NCBI GenBank assembly: GCA_035437945.1 | Contig: DAOMZG010000002.1 | Coordinates: 8,614-72,613 of the forward strand | Direction of reading: 5' to 3' | DNA: 64,000 nucleotides | Origin: UBA9464 sp003445095 | Lineage (GTDB): Bacteria > Verrucomicrobiota > Verrucomicrobiia > Limisphaerales > UBA9464 | Shown here: positions 17,207-25,947 of the stretch, piece after piece | Layout: every line of letters starts with the position of its first letter | Position numbering within the stretch: the stretch's first letter is position 1 | The notes under the pieces: generated by a model | What the model was told of the DNA's origin: nothing | Seen by the model: the letters and a program-made list of their open reading frames with translations, nothing else | Database searches by the model: none | Program-made: the position numbers and the translations under genes

Positions 17207-18181
17207 ATGGCTGCGTTCATCACTGGAGCTCGAAAGTTTTGCTGCGCTGCCGTCCTTTTGTTCGGCGTTGGGGCCATGGCAGCGCAGCCGTTCCTAGAGT
17301 TTCGCGGGTTGGCCAATGCTTCGGCGGGCGTGCGGGTGGGCACGGACCGTTTTCTGGCGGGCTGCGATGAACAAAACGACCTCCTGCTCTACCGGGCGTC
17401 GGCCGGAGGCGAACCGTTGGCGTCGATCGCCGTTTCCCCATGGTTGGGACTGACCACCCGAAATGGTGAGGCCGATTTCGAGGGTGCGGCGCGGATCGAT
17501 GACGTGACGTTTTGGATCGGTTCCCACGCGCGGAGCCGTTCCGGAGAGAAACGTCCGGATCGCCAACGACTCGTGGCCTTGCGCCTGCGTGATGAAGACG
17601 GCACACCGCGGCTGGAATTGGTGGGTAAACCGGTGACCACACTGCTGGCGCAGATGGCTGCGGCTCCTTCGTTGGCGCAATTCAACTTAGCGGCTGCCGC
17701 CAAACTAGAGCCAGAAAAGGGCGGTGGGCTCAACATCGAGGGACTGGCCGCTGGCCCAGACCGGTCGTTACTCATCGGCTTCCGAAATCCGGTTCCGGAA
17801 GGCCGGGCTCTACTGGTCCCCCTGGTCAACCCATTTGCCGTCATCGAGGGTCAACCCGCTCAATTGGGAGAGCCTCGGCTACTCGATTTCGGCGGCCGCG
17901 GGATTCGGGATCTCGTCTGGACCGGGCGCGAGTATTTCGTGATCGGGGGGTCATCGGGCGACGGCGGGAAAAGTCATGTGTACCGATGGGATGGCCATTC
18001 GGCGGCCGCGGAACGCCTGAAAGTTCCCGATCTTCAATCAATGAATCCAGAGGCGCTCATTTTGTTTGGGACCCCCGAGAAACCGCGATTGTTGGTGTTG
18101 AGTGACGACGGGGGACGGCCGTGGAACGAAACCTCCGATATGAGGCTGCGGCACTTCAGGGCCCTCTGGGTCAATCCTTGA
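17207..18181 (+). CDS. DUF3616 secreted protein
   Basis: A 324-residue protein with an N-terminal signal segment (ARKFCCAAVLLFGVGAMA) and the DUF3616 layout: FRGLANASAGVRVGTDRFLAG, then EADFEGAARIDDVTFWIGSH, GGLNIEGLAAGPDRSLLIGF and a C-terminal LVLSDDGG. It probably forms a beta-propeller-like structure. The function is not known. It stands alone, convergent with a VPDSG-CTERM gene 20 bases downstream. Confidence 0.85.
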   Translation: MAAFITGARKFCCAAVLLFGVGAMAAQPFLEFRGLANASAGVRVGTDRFLAGCDEQNDLLLYRASAGGEPLASIAVSPWLGLTTRNGEADFEGAARIDDVTFWIGSHARSRSGEKRPDRQRLVALRLRDEDGTPRLELVGKPVTTLLAQMAAAPSLAQFNLAAAAKLEPEKGGGLNIEGLAAGPDRSLLIGFRNPVPEGRALLVPLVNPFAVIEGQPAQLGEPRLLDFGGRGIRDLVWTGREYFVIGGSSGDGGKSHVYRWDGHSAAAERLKVPDLQSMNPEALILFGTPEKPRLLVLSDDGGRPWNETSDMRLRHFRALWVNP

Positions 18182-18201
18182 CCCGAAACGCACTCGACGC
18201 G

Positions 18202-18792
18202 CTAGTTCGCTCCGGCATGAGTGTCCTGCCGGCGTTTGCAGGAGGCCAATCCAAACAGGGCAATCGCCAACAGTCCGGCGCCCGAACCGGAATCCGGCAC
18301 GGTCCTCGGAATCACGCCGATGGGAACGACTGACTGGGAGTCGGGTACGAATTCGACGATGCCTTCGATGCGCGCCCGTAGCCCTCCCTGACTAGGGTTG
18401 ATGTCGATCTCTAGGTTGTCTCCACCATTGGAGATGGCCGAAATGAAAATCGGCAGTTCGACATTGCTGCCGCTCCATAATAGAGGCGATTGGGAGATAC
18501 TGGCGTTAATCCCGTTGGACCAGGGAACGGCGGTGGCCAGCGCGACCGGTGCGTCATTCAGCAGAAGGGTGAGGATGGACTCGATCTGAAACGAACCGGC
18601 CGCGGCCAAATCGGCCTGAGTGCCAGTCGTTGCCATGGTCCCAGAAATTGTGTCGATCCCGTCCGAGGCGCTGAAGGTCCAGGTGATCGCGCTCGAGTTA
18701 ACCGAGGACGAAATAATCCAGAGCGTGGTGAGGGTGAGCAGCGAGGTAAGCTTGCCGAACGGGGTGGGTACAAAGAGGCTCGCGGGGATCAT
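18202..18792 (-). CDS. VPDSG-CTERM exosortase-sorted protein
   Basis: A 196-residue protein with an N-terminal signal peptide (residues 10-35, LTSLLTLTTLWIISSSVNSS) and a C-terminal tripartite sorting tail: VPDSG, then the hydrophobic stretch AGLLAIALFGLAS, then CKRRQ. The mature part begins ITWTFSASDGIDTISGTM and is a beta-rich domain typical of PEP-CTERM cargo. The tail marks it for an exosortase-type processing enzyme, which is not in this window. Cargo function unknown. Confidence 0.88.
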   Translation of the reverse strand: MIPASLFVPTPFGKLTSLLTLTTLWIISSSVNSSAITWTFSASDGIDTISGTMATTGTQADLAAAGSFQIESILTLLLNDAPVALATAVPWSNGINASISQSPLLWSGSNVELPIFISAISNGGDNLEIDINPSQGGLRARIEGIVEFVPDSQSVVPIGVIPRTVPDSGSGAGLLAIALFGLASCKRRQDTHAGAN

Positions 18793-19158
18793 ATCAGGTC
18801 AGTAGGTTTACCGGGCACGGCTTTTGAGGCGTGGCTTCTCTTGTGTCAAAACTATTCGTAGGTCGAAAGCGTCGACGAATTGCGGCACTCGCAACCGTGG
18901 CTCAAAGGCCCGATACCCGATAAGACCTGACAAGGCCAAGTTCACTCAAAAATCCGAGCAGTTGGGCCAGCACCAGCAGAGCCGGTCGGTATCTTTATCC
19001 TGAAGCCATGTGCAAAACGGCCACCGACGGGCGCTTCAGAAGAGGGGCTGCCACGATCTTCGGGATTGGCCCGGTCGCGGCGGTGGCGGAAGGATATGTG
19101 TTCCAGGTTTGAACTATTTTCCAGGACCGGATAGAACGAAGCGGTCTTGACCCAGTCT
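18793..19158. other. Intergenic region, divergent promoters expected
   Basis: This 366-base stretch separates the divergent VPDSG-CTERM gene and the cytochrome c gene. I see no RNA gene, no convincing ORF and no strong repeat. Confidence 0.5.
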
Positions 19159-20208
19159 ATGAAACATTTCCTTCCGTCCTTCGCTTCCACGTCGGGACAG
19201 CACGCCGCCACCACCTCCATTCGTGTTGCCGTCCTGGCCAGCGTAACCCTCGCTATTTCTGCGAGCGCGGCGCCGGACTTCCAAAAAGACATACTGCCCA
19301 TCCTTCAGCAGCGCTGTGTGGAGTGTCACGGGCCCGACAAGCAAAAGGGCAAACTGCGTCTCGACTCGAAGGAGGCTACCTTCAAGGGCGGCAAGGACGG
19401 GCCGGCCTTGACCGCTGGCGACGCCGCTGCGAGCGAGATGATCAAACGGGTTTCTCTCCCGAAGAGCGACGACGATCATATGCCTCCGGAAGGCGACCCT
19501 TTGACCGAGGCCCAAATCACCTTGTTGAAAGAGTGGATCGCGGCGGGGGCGAATTGGCCCGACGGAGTCGTCATCAGTCCCCCGGCTAAAGCGGAGACCA
19601 CGGCAGCGGCTCCGGTTAGGCAAGGTCCTCCGCCCCCGCCCCTGCCTGAACTCCCCAAAGACTTTAAGCCTGGCCCCGCTGAAGCCACCGCGGTGGCCAC
19701 GTTGGCAAAGGCTGGCCTGGAGGTGCGCCCCGTCGCCCAAAACGTCCCGTGGCGTGAGGCGAACTTCCGTCTCGCGGGTAGTAACGTCACCGACGCCGCG
19801 ATCGCCCCATTGAAGGACGTGACTTCATTGATCGAACTGAACCTGGGCACGACTCGGGTCACGGATGCGGGCCTGGTGGCGGTGGCTTCCCTCGGATTCC
19901 TCCAGAATTTTCAGGCTCCGCTCACCGCGCTCACTGATGCCGGGATCGCCAAACTCACCGGACTTTCCAACTTGGTGACCCTGAATCTTTATGGCACGCA
20001 GGTCACGGATGCGGGGTTGGAACAACTCAAGGGATTGAAGCATTTGCGCGCACTTTATGTGTGGCAGACCAAGGTCACGCCGGAAGGTGCGGCAAAATTG
20101 CGCGAGGCTATGCCAGGATTGTATGTGAACACCGGCGCCGAACTGCTTGCCATGGCGACCAACGCGCCGGCGGAAAAGAAGGAAGAGAAAAAGGAGGACA
20201 AGAAGTAA
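19159..20208 (+). CDS. Cytochrome c (PSCyt1-type) with leucine-rich repeats
   Basis: A 349-residue secreted protein. After a signal segment (VAVLASVTLAISASAAP) comes a planctomycete-type cytochrome c domain: FQKDILPILQQRCVECHGPD, with C-x-x-C-H heme attachment near residue 55, and HMPPEGDPLTEAQITLLKEW. From about residue 195 leucine-rich repeats of the TDAGL type follow (VTDAAIAPLKDVTSL, VTDAGLEQLKGLKHL). The tail is very Lys/Glu-rich. The ATG at 19159 is preferred to the codon at 19147 because a normal signal peptide follows. Role: electron transfer or heme-based scaffold; the partner is unknown. Confidence 0.88.
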   Translation: MKHFLPSFASTSGQHAATTSIRVAVLASVTLAISASAAPDFQKDILPILQQRCVECHGPDKQKGKLRLDSKEATFKGGKDGPALTAGDAAASEMIKRVSLPKSDDDHMPPEGDPLTEAQITLLKEWIAAGANWPDGVVISPPAKAETTAAAPVRQGPPPPPLPELPKDFKPGPAEATAVATLAKAGLEVRPVAQNVPWREANFRLAGSNVTDAAIAPLKDVTSLIELNLGTTRVTDAGLVAVASLGFLQNFQAPLTALTDAGIAKLTGLSNLVTLNLYGTQVTDAGLEQLKGLKHLRALYVWQTKVTPEGAAKLREAMPGLYVNTGAELLAMATNAPAEKKEEKKEDKK

Positions 20209-20557
20209 ACTCTGTCGGGTAGGGTCACTGCCCGATTCTCGGCCGGAACCTGTCGCAACCTTGCCATATTAGGATCGCGGAATTGGGTGGACTGTCCGAA
20301 CGTTAGGGATGGCGCGCTGGGCCGTTCCTGTCCGTCAGGTCGGATTTCGCAACCGTGGGCGGGCAGCTTCCATGCAACGTATACGCGAGCGGGTGGGACC
20401 GTTGGTCAGGCAACGCCCGTGAAGGCCACAGTGGGCTGCGCCAACCGGAGAGCCGTCGCGGCGCAAGAGCCCTCCTGGGTTCATGGCTGTCTTGACCCAG
20501 GCAAGATACCTGCAAGGCTGGCATCGGCGCCTTTAAAATGAGCGGCGCCACTACTGA
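20209..20557. other. Intergenic region with dispersed hairpin repeat
   Basis: Contains the second copy of the TAGGGATGGCGCGCTG repeat (20304-20325) and, after the stop codon, a weak TCGGG/CCCGA stem at 20215-20236. TTGACC is present near 20490 but no clear -10 follows. No gene is seen in these 349 bases. Confidence 0.5.
20304..20325 (+). repeat. Dispersed hairpin repeat, copy 2
   Basis: TAGGGATGGCGCGCTG followed by GGCCGT; differs from the copy at 8199-8220 by one base, which breaks the hairpin stem. Confidence 0.6.
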
Positions 20558-21250
20558 ATGAAAATCGTCATCATATCCGCCGTGTTTGCTGCCTTAGTTC
20601 TGAGCCGTTCCGCCTCTGCTGCGGACGCACCGGACCTGAAAGACCCGAAACAAAAGCTGAGCTACGCCCTGGGCACGCAGATTGGCGCCAATTTCCAAAG
20701 TAAGGGCATCGAAGTCGATCCGAAGGCGGTGGCAGCAGGAATTGCCGACGGGATCGCTGGGAAGAACAACTTAAGCGACGCGGAATTGCGTGAGGTGATG
20801 ACTGATTTTCAGACCCAAATGATGGCGAAGATGCAGGCCCGACAACAGGCCGATGGCGAGAAGAATGCCAAGGCAGGCCAAGAATTCCTTGCGGCCAATG
20901 CGAAGAAAGAAGGCGTCAAGACCACGGCGTCTGGCTTGCAGTACAAGGTGATTAAATCCGGCACGGGTAAGACCCCAACCGCTAAGGACACGGTCAAGGT
21001 TCATTACCACGGAACGTTGATCGATGGGACAGTGTTTGACAGCTCGGTGGAAAAGGGTGAACCGGCGACCTTCCCAGTGAATCAGGTGATTCCTGGTTGG
21101 ACTGAGGTGCTGCAGCTCATGAAAGAAGGCGACAAATGGCAGGTGTACATTCCCTCGAAGCTCGCCTACGGCGAAGGTGGTGCAGGCGGCAAGATTGGTC
21201 CCAATTCAGCGCTGATCTTCGACGTGGAGCTGCTCGGCATCGAGAAATAG
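20558..21250 (+). CDS. FKBP-type peptidyl-prolyl cis-trans isomerase, secreted
   Basis: A 230-residue FkpA/Mip-like isomerase. The signal peptide MKIVIISAVFAALVLSRSAS is followed by the dimerisation domain (KQKLSYALGTQIGANFQSKG, to about residue 115). Then comes the FKBP catalytic domain: TVKVHYHGTLIDGTVFDSS, FPVNQVIPGWTEVLQLMKEG and IPSKLAYGEGGAGGKIGPNS, ending LIFDVELLGIEK. It catalyses proline isomerisation in envelope proteins and may act as a chaperone. All expected aromatic binding residues (Y, F, W) are present. Start chosen for the signal peptide. Confidence 0.95.
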   Translation: MKIVIISAVFAALVLSRSASAADAPDLKDPKQKLSYALGTQIGANFQSKGIEVDPKAVAAGIADGIAGKNNLSDAELREVMTDFQTQMMAKMQARQQADGEKNAKAGQEFLAANAKKEGVKTTASGLQYKVIKSGTGKTPTAKDTVKVHYHGTLIDGTVFDSSVEKGEPATFPVNQVIPGWTEVLQLMKEGDKWQVYIPSKLAYGEGGAGGKIGPNSALIFDVELLGIEK

Positions 21251-21303
21251 TCGGAAGGCCAGTTCGTTGACTGCGTCAGGTCCCGCCAGCCGTGGACAGG
21301 GGT

Positions 21304-22113
21304 ATGGCCATATTCTTCGACACGCATGCGCATCTCGACTTCCCCGAGTTCGCGGACGATTTAACCGCGGTTCTCGGTCGGGCGCGCGAAGCGGGGATCG
21401 CGAAGATTATCTCGATTGGGACTGACCTCGAAGCGAGCCGCCGAGCCGTAGCCTTAGCCGAACGGTTCCCGGATGTGTATGCCGTGGTTGGTTGGCATCC
21501 AGGGCATGCCGGCGACGCACCCGATGACTTTCGTGCCGAGCTGCGTGCCTTGGCGGCGCATCCCAAAGTGGTGGCTATCGGCGAGTGCGGCTTCGACTTT
21601 TTCCGGCTGCCCACTCGGACGGGTACAGGTTCAGCGGCAGACGATGCGGCGGTACGACAGCGCCAAGCGGGAGTGTTCCGTCAGCAGTTGGAGGTGGCAG
21701 CAGAGCTCGGCTTAAACGTGGTCATTCACACGCGGGATTCCTTTCCGGAAACTCTCGAGCTGTTCACGCCGTTCGCAGATCGAGTCCGCGGCGTGTTTCA
21801 CTGCTTTGTCGGAACACCGTCCGAAATGGAGGCCGTCCGCGCACTTGGATCGTTGGTCAGCTTCACCGGAATCGCGACGTTTAAGAATGGGGCTAACGTG
21901 CGGACGACCTTGGCCGCGACGCCTCTCGATGGTTTCATGCTCGAGACGGATTGCCCGTTCCTCGCGCCGGTGCCGTATCGGGGGCAACGGTGTGAACCCG
22001 CCTATGTGAGAGAGCTCGCCGAAGTCGTCGCTGGCGTGAAAGCCTGCAGCCTAGAGACCCTAAGTGCGGCCACTTGTGCTACGGCTCGGCAGTTTTTTCG
22101 AAGCTTTGGATGA
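21304..22113 (+). CDS. TatD family metal-dependent hydrolase
   Basis: A 269-residue TIM-barrel hydrolase. Metal ligands are visible: MAIFFDTHAHLDF (His 8 and 10), IGECGFDFF (Glu), NVVIHTRDSF (His), VFHCFVGT (His) and METDCPF-like LETDCPFLAP (Asp). TatD proteins are 3'-5' exonucleases or hydrolases involved in DNA quality control. The ATG at 21304 gives the normal family start; a GTG at 21292 would add four residues. A 13-residue insertion near residue 103-115 (PTRTGTGSAADDA) is slightly unusual. Confidence 0.93.
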   Translation: MAIFFDTHAHLDFPEFADDLTAVLGRAREAGIAKIISIGTDLEASRRAVALAERFPDVYAVVGWHPGHAGDAPDDFRAELRALAAHPKVVAIGECGFDFFRLPTRTGTGSAADDAAVRQRQAGVFRQQLEVAAELGLNVVIHTRDSFPETLELFTPFADRVRGVFHCFVGTPSEMEAVRALGSLVSFTGIATFKNGANVRTTLAATPLDGFMLETDCPFLAPVPYRGQRCEPAYVRELAEVVAGVKACSLETLSAATCATARQFFRSFG

Positions 22114-22312
22114 TGGGTTGCGCAGGAAGGCGTGGCCATCGGGCGCCGTAATTTAGATGAGGACAGGCCGCAGCGGCTCGCGGCCGAAGACTCGACTCCA
22201 ACCGTTCCCATGGTTCCTCGGACTTACTTTGACACGCACCTCCGTTGCTTCCGCAGTACCGAGTCTCGCCTTTTCAGGTGACGCCAGCGCGGGTAGTTTC
22301 GGGTTACGAGCC

Positions 22313-24085
22313 ATGAAGGTTGGTTTTTCCATGCGTCCGATCGCCCGCCAGCTATTCACGGTGCTGCTGGTTACCTCTTCCGTCCTCGAGTGGCCATTCT
22401 TATCAACCGGTGCCGAATCTACTAGTGGTCGAAGGCCTGCGGCCGGACCGGTCACGTTCAATCGCGACGTTGCCCCGATTCTCTTCAAGAATTGCGCTCC
22501 GTGCCATCGCCCGGGCGAATCCGGTCCCTTTTCGCTGCTCACTTTCGCTGATGCGAGTAAGCGCGCCGACACCTTGGTGGAGGTCGTGGAGCGGCGTTAC
22601 ATGCCTCCCTGGCTGCCCGCGACAGGGCATGTGGAGTTTGTCGGGAACCGCCGCTTGAGTGACTCCGATGTCGCCGTATTTCGACGATGGCTTGAGGGTG
22701 GTTTACGGGAAGGCGATCCTTCCGATTTGCCGGAAGCGCCCAAATGGAGCAGCGAATGGGAACTCGGAGAACCGGATCTGATCCTCAGGGTGGACACTCC
22801 CTTCACGCTTCCGCCCGACGGGCGGAACGTGTATCGGAATTTCGTCCTGCCAATCCCCAGCGGCACCAACCGATTCGTGCGCGCGTTTCAGTTTCGCCCG
22901 GGCAGCCGCGCCGTGCATCACGCGTTTATCTTGGTGGACAAGTCGGGAGGTAGCCGAGCGCGAGACGCTGTGGATTCGGTGGCCGGATTCCCCGGGTTGG
23001 ACCTGCCCGAAGGAATCGAATCACCGGGAGGAAATTTTCTGAGTTGGCAGCCGGGCCGTCGCCCGTATGTAGCTCCCTTGGGGTTGTCGTGGACGTTGCC
23101 CGGCGGCGCCGACTTAGTATTCCAACTTCATCTACAACCTACGGGGCGACCCGAGCAAATTGCGCCAATGATCGGACTTTATTTCACGAATCGGCCGCCG
23201 GACCGTGAGTTCTTCAAGATCTGCTTAAGCTCGCTTCTGATTGATATCCCGGCCGGCGAAAAGGCCTATCAGGTGGAAGACTCATTCGTCCTTCCGGCGG
23301 ATGTGAGCGTGTTGGGACTCAATCCCCACTGCCATTATCTCGGCAAAGACCTCCAAGGGTTCGCGGTGCTGCCCAATGGAACCACGAACCAACTACTTCA
23401 TATCCCGGAGTGGGATTTCAACTGGCAAGGTGACTACCGCCTGAAAGACCCCCTGTCTTTGCCACGTGGCTCCAAACTCGTCATGCGCTACACCTTCGAC
23501 AATTCTCCGGACAACCCCCGGAACCCTAACCGCCCTCCCCAACGGATCCGCTTCGGCGTAGAGACCCAGGACGAGATGGCGGAGTTGTGGGTTCAGCTCT
23601 TACCGCGCAACCCCGCTGATCTAGAGGCGCTGCGGGCCGCGTACGTCCCCAAGGTGCTGGGCGAGACGATCACCTACCATGAATACCGATTGCGGCTCGA
23701 CCCCAACGATGCCTACGCCCACCGGCGACTGGGCGAAGCCAAGTTCGTGATGGGCGATTTGGTGGCCGCGGCCGCTCATTTGAATTCCGCCGTTCGCCTC
23801 GACCCCAAGGACGACACCGCCCAGCTCAACCTCGGATTGTTGTACCAAGAGCAGAAGAACATTCCCGCCGCTGAACAAGCACTGACCGAGGCGATTCGAT
23901 TGAATCCGGCCAACGGTAGAGCACATGGCAGCCTCGGAATCATCTTGGGAGAACGCGGCGATCTCAAAGGGGCGGCGCTCCATTTGCGCGAGGCCGTTCG
24001 GTTGGATCCCACTGACACGATCGCTCGCTCGGTTTTGGAACAGATTGCTCAGCTTCAACGCCGAGCGGCCCAACCCAAGAAATAG
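22313..24085 (+). CDS. Cytochrome c with PHM-like copper domain and TPR tail
   Basis: About 590 residues. After a signal segment comes a cytochrome c motif, DVAPILFKNCAPCHRPGE (C-x-x-C-H near residue 60). Residues about 180-410 resemble a copper type II ascorbate-dependent monooxygenase (peptidylglycine hydroxylase) fold, with AVHHAFILVDKSG and LNPHCHYLGKDLQGF as candidate copper ligands. TPR units follow from about residue 480 (DAYAHRRLGEAKFVMGDLVA, AQLNLGLLYQEQKNIPAAEQ, AHGSLGIILGERGDLKGAAL). Such tripartite proteins are common in PVC bacteria and Acidobacteria. Enzyme activity is inferred only. A second ATG at 22331 is an alternative start. Confidence 0.82.
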   Translation: MKVGFSMRPIARQLFTVLLVTSSVLEWPFLSTGAESTSGRRPAAGPVTFNRDVAPILFKNCAPCHRPGESGPFSLLTFADASKRADTLVEVVERRYMPPWLPATGHVEFVGNRRLSDSDVAVFRRWLEGGLREGDPSDLPEAPKWSSEWELGEPDLILRVDTPFTLPPDGRNVYRNFVLPIPSGTNRFVRAFQFRPGSRAVHHAFILVDKSGGSRARDAVDSVAGFPGLDLPEGIESPGGNFLSWQPGRRPYVAPLGLSWTLPGGADLVFQLHLQPTGRPEQIAPMIGLYFTNRPPDREFFKICLSSLLIDIPAGEKAYQVEDSFVLPADVSVLGLNPHCHYLGKDLQGFAVLPNGTTNQLLHIPEWDFNWQGDYRLKDPLSLPRGSKLVMRYTFDNSPDNPRNPNRPPQRIRFGVETQDEMAELWVQLLPRNPADLEALRAAYVPKVLGETITYHEYRLRLDPNDAYAHRRLGEAKFVMGDLVAAAAHLNSAVRLDPKDDTAQLNLGLLYQEQKNIPAAEQALTEAIRLNPANGRAHGSLGIILGERGDLKGAALHLREAVRLDPTDTIARSVLEQIAQLQRRAAQPKK

Positions 24086-24102
24086 AGAAGCGGTGGCCGG
24101 GC

Positions 24103-25401
24103 CTACACTTTTGGTTCCCAGCCGGGCCGGTATTCTCGGGTCCACAACCGTTTCATTTCGGGAGTTGGTTTGCGGATGTCACCAGTAGTAGGGCCCGTCT
24201 CCAGGGCGGTGCCCGTTCGGTAGGCAATGTTGCCCAAATGACAGAGCCGGGTGCTGATCTGGGCATCGCCGATCTCCGAGTTTAGGGGAGTCCCATCCCG
24301 TATTGCATTTACGAAATTGGTGAAGTGCGGAACGTCGCTGAACTGGCCCTTCACCGCCTTCACCTCCTTCCCGTTGGGATCAAAAATTCGATAACTGGCG
24401 CCGCCATCGAGCGCGAGCACGCCTTGGTCGCCGTAGAACGCCACAAACGGAAGCGCCTCTTGTTGGCGGCTCAAGCAACTGCTCGCATCCCAACTCGCGC
24501 CACAATTGCCGAAATCGAAAGTAGCCACTGTCGTGTCGGGCGTCTCTTGGTCATCGGAGAAATGGTACCGACCGCCGTTTACCGTGACCCGGCTGGGATA
24601 CTCGACCCCGAGTCCCCAACGGGCGATGTCGAGGGCGTGGATTCCGTTATTGGCCAACTCGCCGCCGCCCCAGAACCAGCGCCAATGCCAATTGTAATGG
24701 ATCAAGTTATCGACATACGGGCGCTCCGGCAGCGGGCCTTGCCACAGCGTGTAGTCTAGCTCCGCCGGCACCGGCGCAGGCTGGCCGCGCCCGATCGTTC
24801 CGCGAGCGTTGCTATACCAACACCGGGCGAACCGAACCGGACCAATTTCGCCAGCTCGCACTCGAGCGATGGCTTCCATGATTTGTGGAACGCTGCGACG
24901 TTGGTTCCCCATCTGCACTTGCCGCCGATACTTCCGAGCGGCCGCCACCATGAGTTGGGCTTCCCGGATATTGTGACTCCCAGGTTTCTCGACATAGACG
25001 TGTTTGCCAGCCGCGCAGGCGAGGATGGTTGCCGGTGCATGCCAGAAGTTGGGCGCCGCGACGGAAATCGCATCGATGGTTGGGTCTTCCAAGATGCGCC
25101 GAAAATCCTTGGCGGTGCTCGGAGCGTGACCGGTGCGATCCGAAATGGCCTTTACGGCCGGTCCGAGACGGCGTTCATCGACATCGCACACATAGGCCAC
25201 CTCGACCTGCGGTACTTCGAGGAACGCTTGGATATGATCCCGCCCCCGACCGAGGCCCACCACACCGACCCGCACGCGTTTGGCCGGGCTTTCCGAGAGA
25301 ACAGCGGGTGGTAAGCCGAGTGCAAGTAAAGCGGCCAAGGAACTGCTCGTTTCAAGGAATTGGCGTCGATGGACACCGCGGGGAGGGGAATTTCTCTTCA
25401 T
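24103..25401 (-). CDS. Gfo/Idh/MocA family oxidoreductase with Tat signal
   Basis: A 432-residue NAD(P)-dependent oxidoreductase. A twin-arginine leader, HRRQFLETSSSLAALLALGL, precedes the Rossmann fold (RVRVGVVGLGRGRDHIQ, YVCDVDERRL). The dinucleotide domain continues with AGKHVYVEKPGSHN, where EKP contains the usual catalytic lysine, followed by the C-terminal alpha/beta domain with GGGELANNGIHALDIARWG. Tat-exported members are abundant in PVC bacteria and are linked to sugar or sugar-acid metabolism in the periplasm. The ATG at 25401 is preferred to one at 25413. The substrate is unknown. Confidence 0.92.
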   Translation of the reverse strand: MKRNSPPRGVHRRQFLETSSSLAALLALGLPPAVLSESPAKRVRVGVVGLGRGRDHIQAFLEVPQVEVAYVCDVDERRLGPAVKAISDRTGHAPSTAKDFRRILEDPTIDAISVAAPNFWHAPATILACAAGKHVYVEKPGSHNIREAQLMVAAARKYRRQVQMGNQRRSVPQIMEAIARVRAGEIGPVRFARCWYSNARGTIGRGQPAPVPAELDYTLWQGPLPERPYVDNLIHYNWHWRWFWGGGELANNGIHALDIARWGLGVEYPSRVTVNGGRYHFSDDQETPDTTVATFDFGNCGASWDASSCLSRQQEALPFVAFYGDQGVLALDGGASYRIFDPNGKEVKAVKGQFSDVPHFTNFVNAIRDGTPLNSEIGDAQISTRLCHLGNIAYRTGTALETGPTTGDIRKPTPEMKRLWTREYRPGWEPKV

Positions 25402-25947
25402 GGAATTCCTCAAACGACGCCTGGGCGGGGCCCGATACTCAATCGGAATTTCAGCGCTCGGCCGATAGGACCGACGTAGCTGACGTGTACCGGCGACGAT
25501 GGGGAGCGTGGGTTGAGGATGGTTCCGCTCGCTGTTTGCGTGTCGAAATCAGCGAAGGTCCCGCGCTGTTCGCGCCCCTCGTTGGCCCAGGTGCCCTCCC
25601 TTGGCTCCGCCGGGGTTTGGTGGCCGCAGCCTCGACCAGCCCAACCGTGCTTGCGAGGACTCCCCGCGTTCCGGATTCAGGTTCGACCGAGGTGCTGTGC
25701 GGATTCGGCCTCCTCGGCTTAGCGACGCTGCGCGTCCGATGGTCCGGCAAGAGAGGCAGGCCCTCTCGGTGGTGCGACGGCTGTCCGCCACAGCAGACAT
25801 CAATTGAAGACTCACCTCACTTCAAAGGGTGACTAAGGCCCGGGCGCGAGGCCGAACATTTGAGGGAAGCGAAATGAAGAGTCCATCCCACACGACCCAA
25901 CCTCGGCTTGACCTTAGGGATTGAGGAACTTTAGGCTGAGATGCCCA
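25402..25947. other. Intergenic region holding a decayed VPDSG-CTERM end
   Basis: Between the oxidoreductase and the VPDAG gene. It carries the sorting-tail remnant described separately at 25668-25832. No intact gene or RNA was recognised in the remaining 380 bases. Confidence 0.55.
25668..25832 (+). pseudogene. Remnant of a VPDSG-CTERM protein (C-terminal sorting tail)
   Basis: The reading frame shows RVPDSGSTEVLCGFGLLGLA followed by TLRVRWSGKRG. This is the full tripartite layout of a VPDSG-CTERM tail: motif, hydrophobic stretch with FGLLGLA, basic end. Upstream in the same frame there is no signal peptide or recognisable cargo, and the 25030-25413 part overlaps the oxidoreductase gene on the other strand. 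The most likely reading is the eroded 3' end of a lost gene. A short functional ORF with an unusual start is possible but less likely. Confidence 0.55.
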
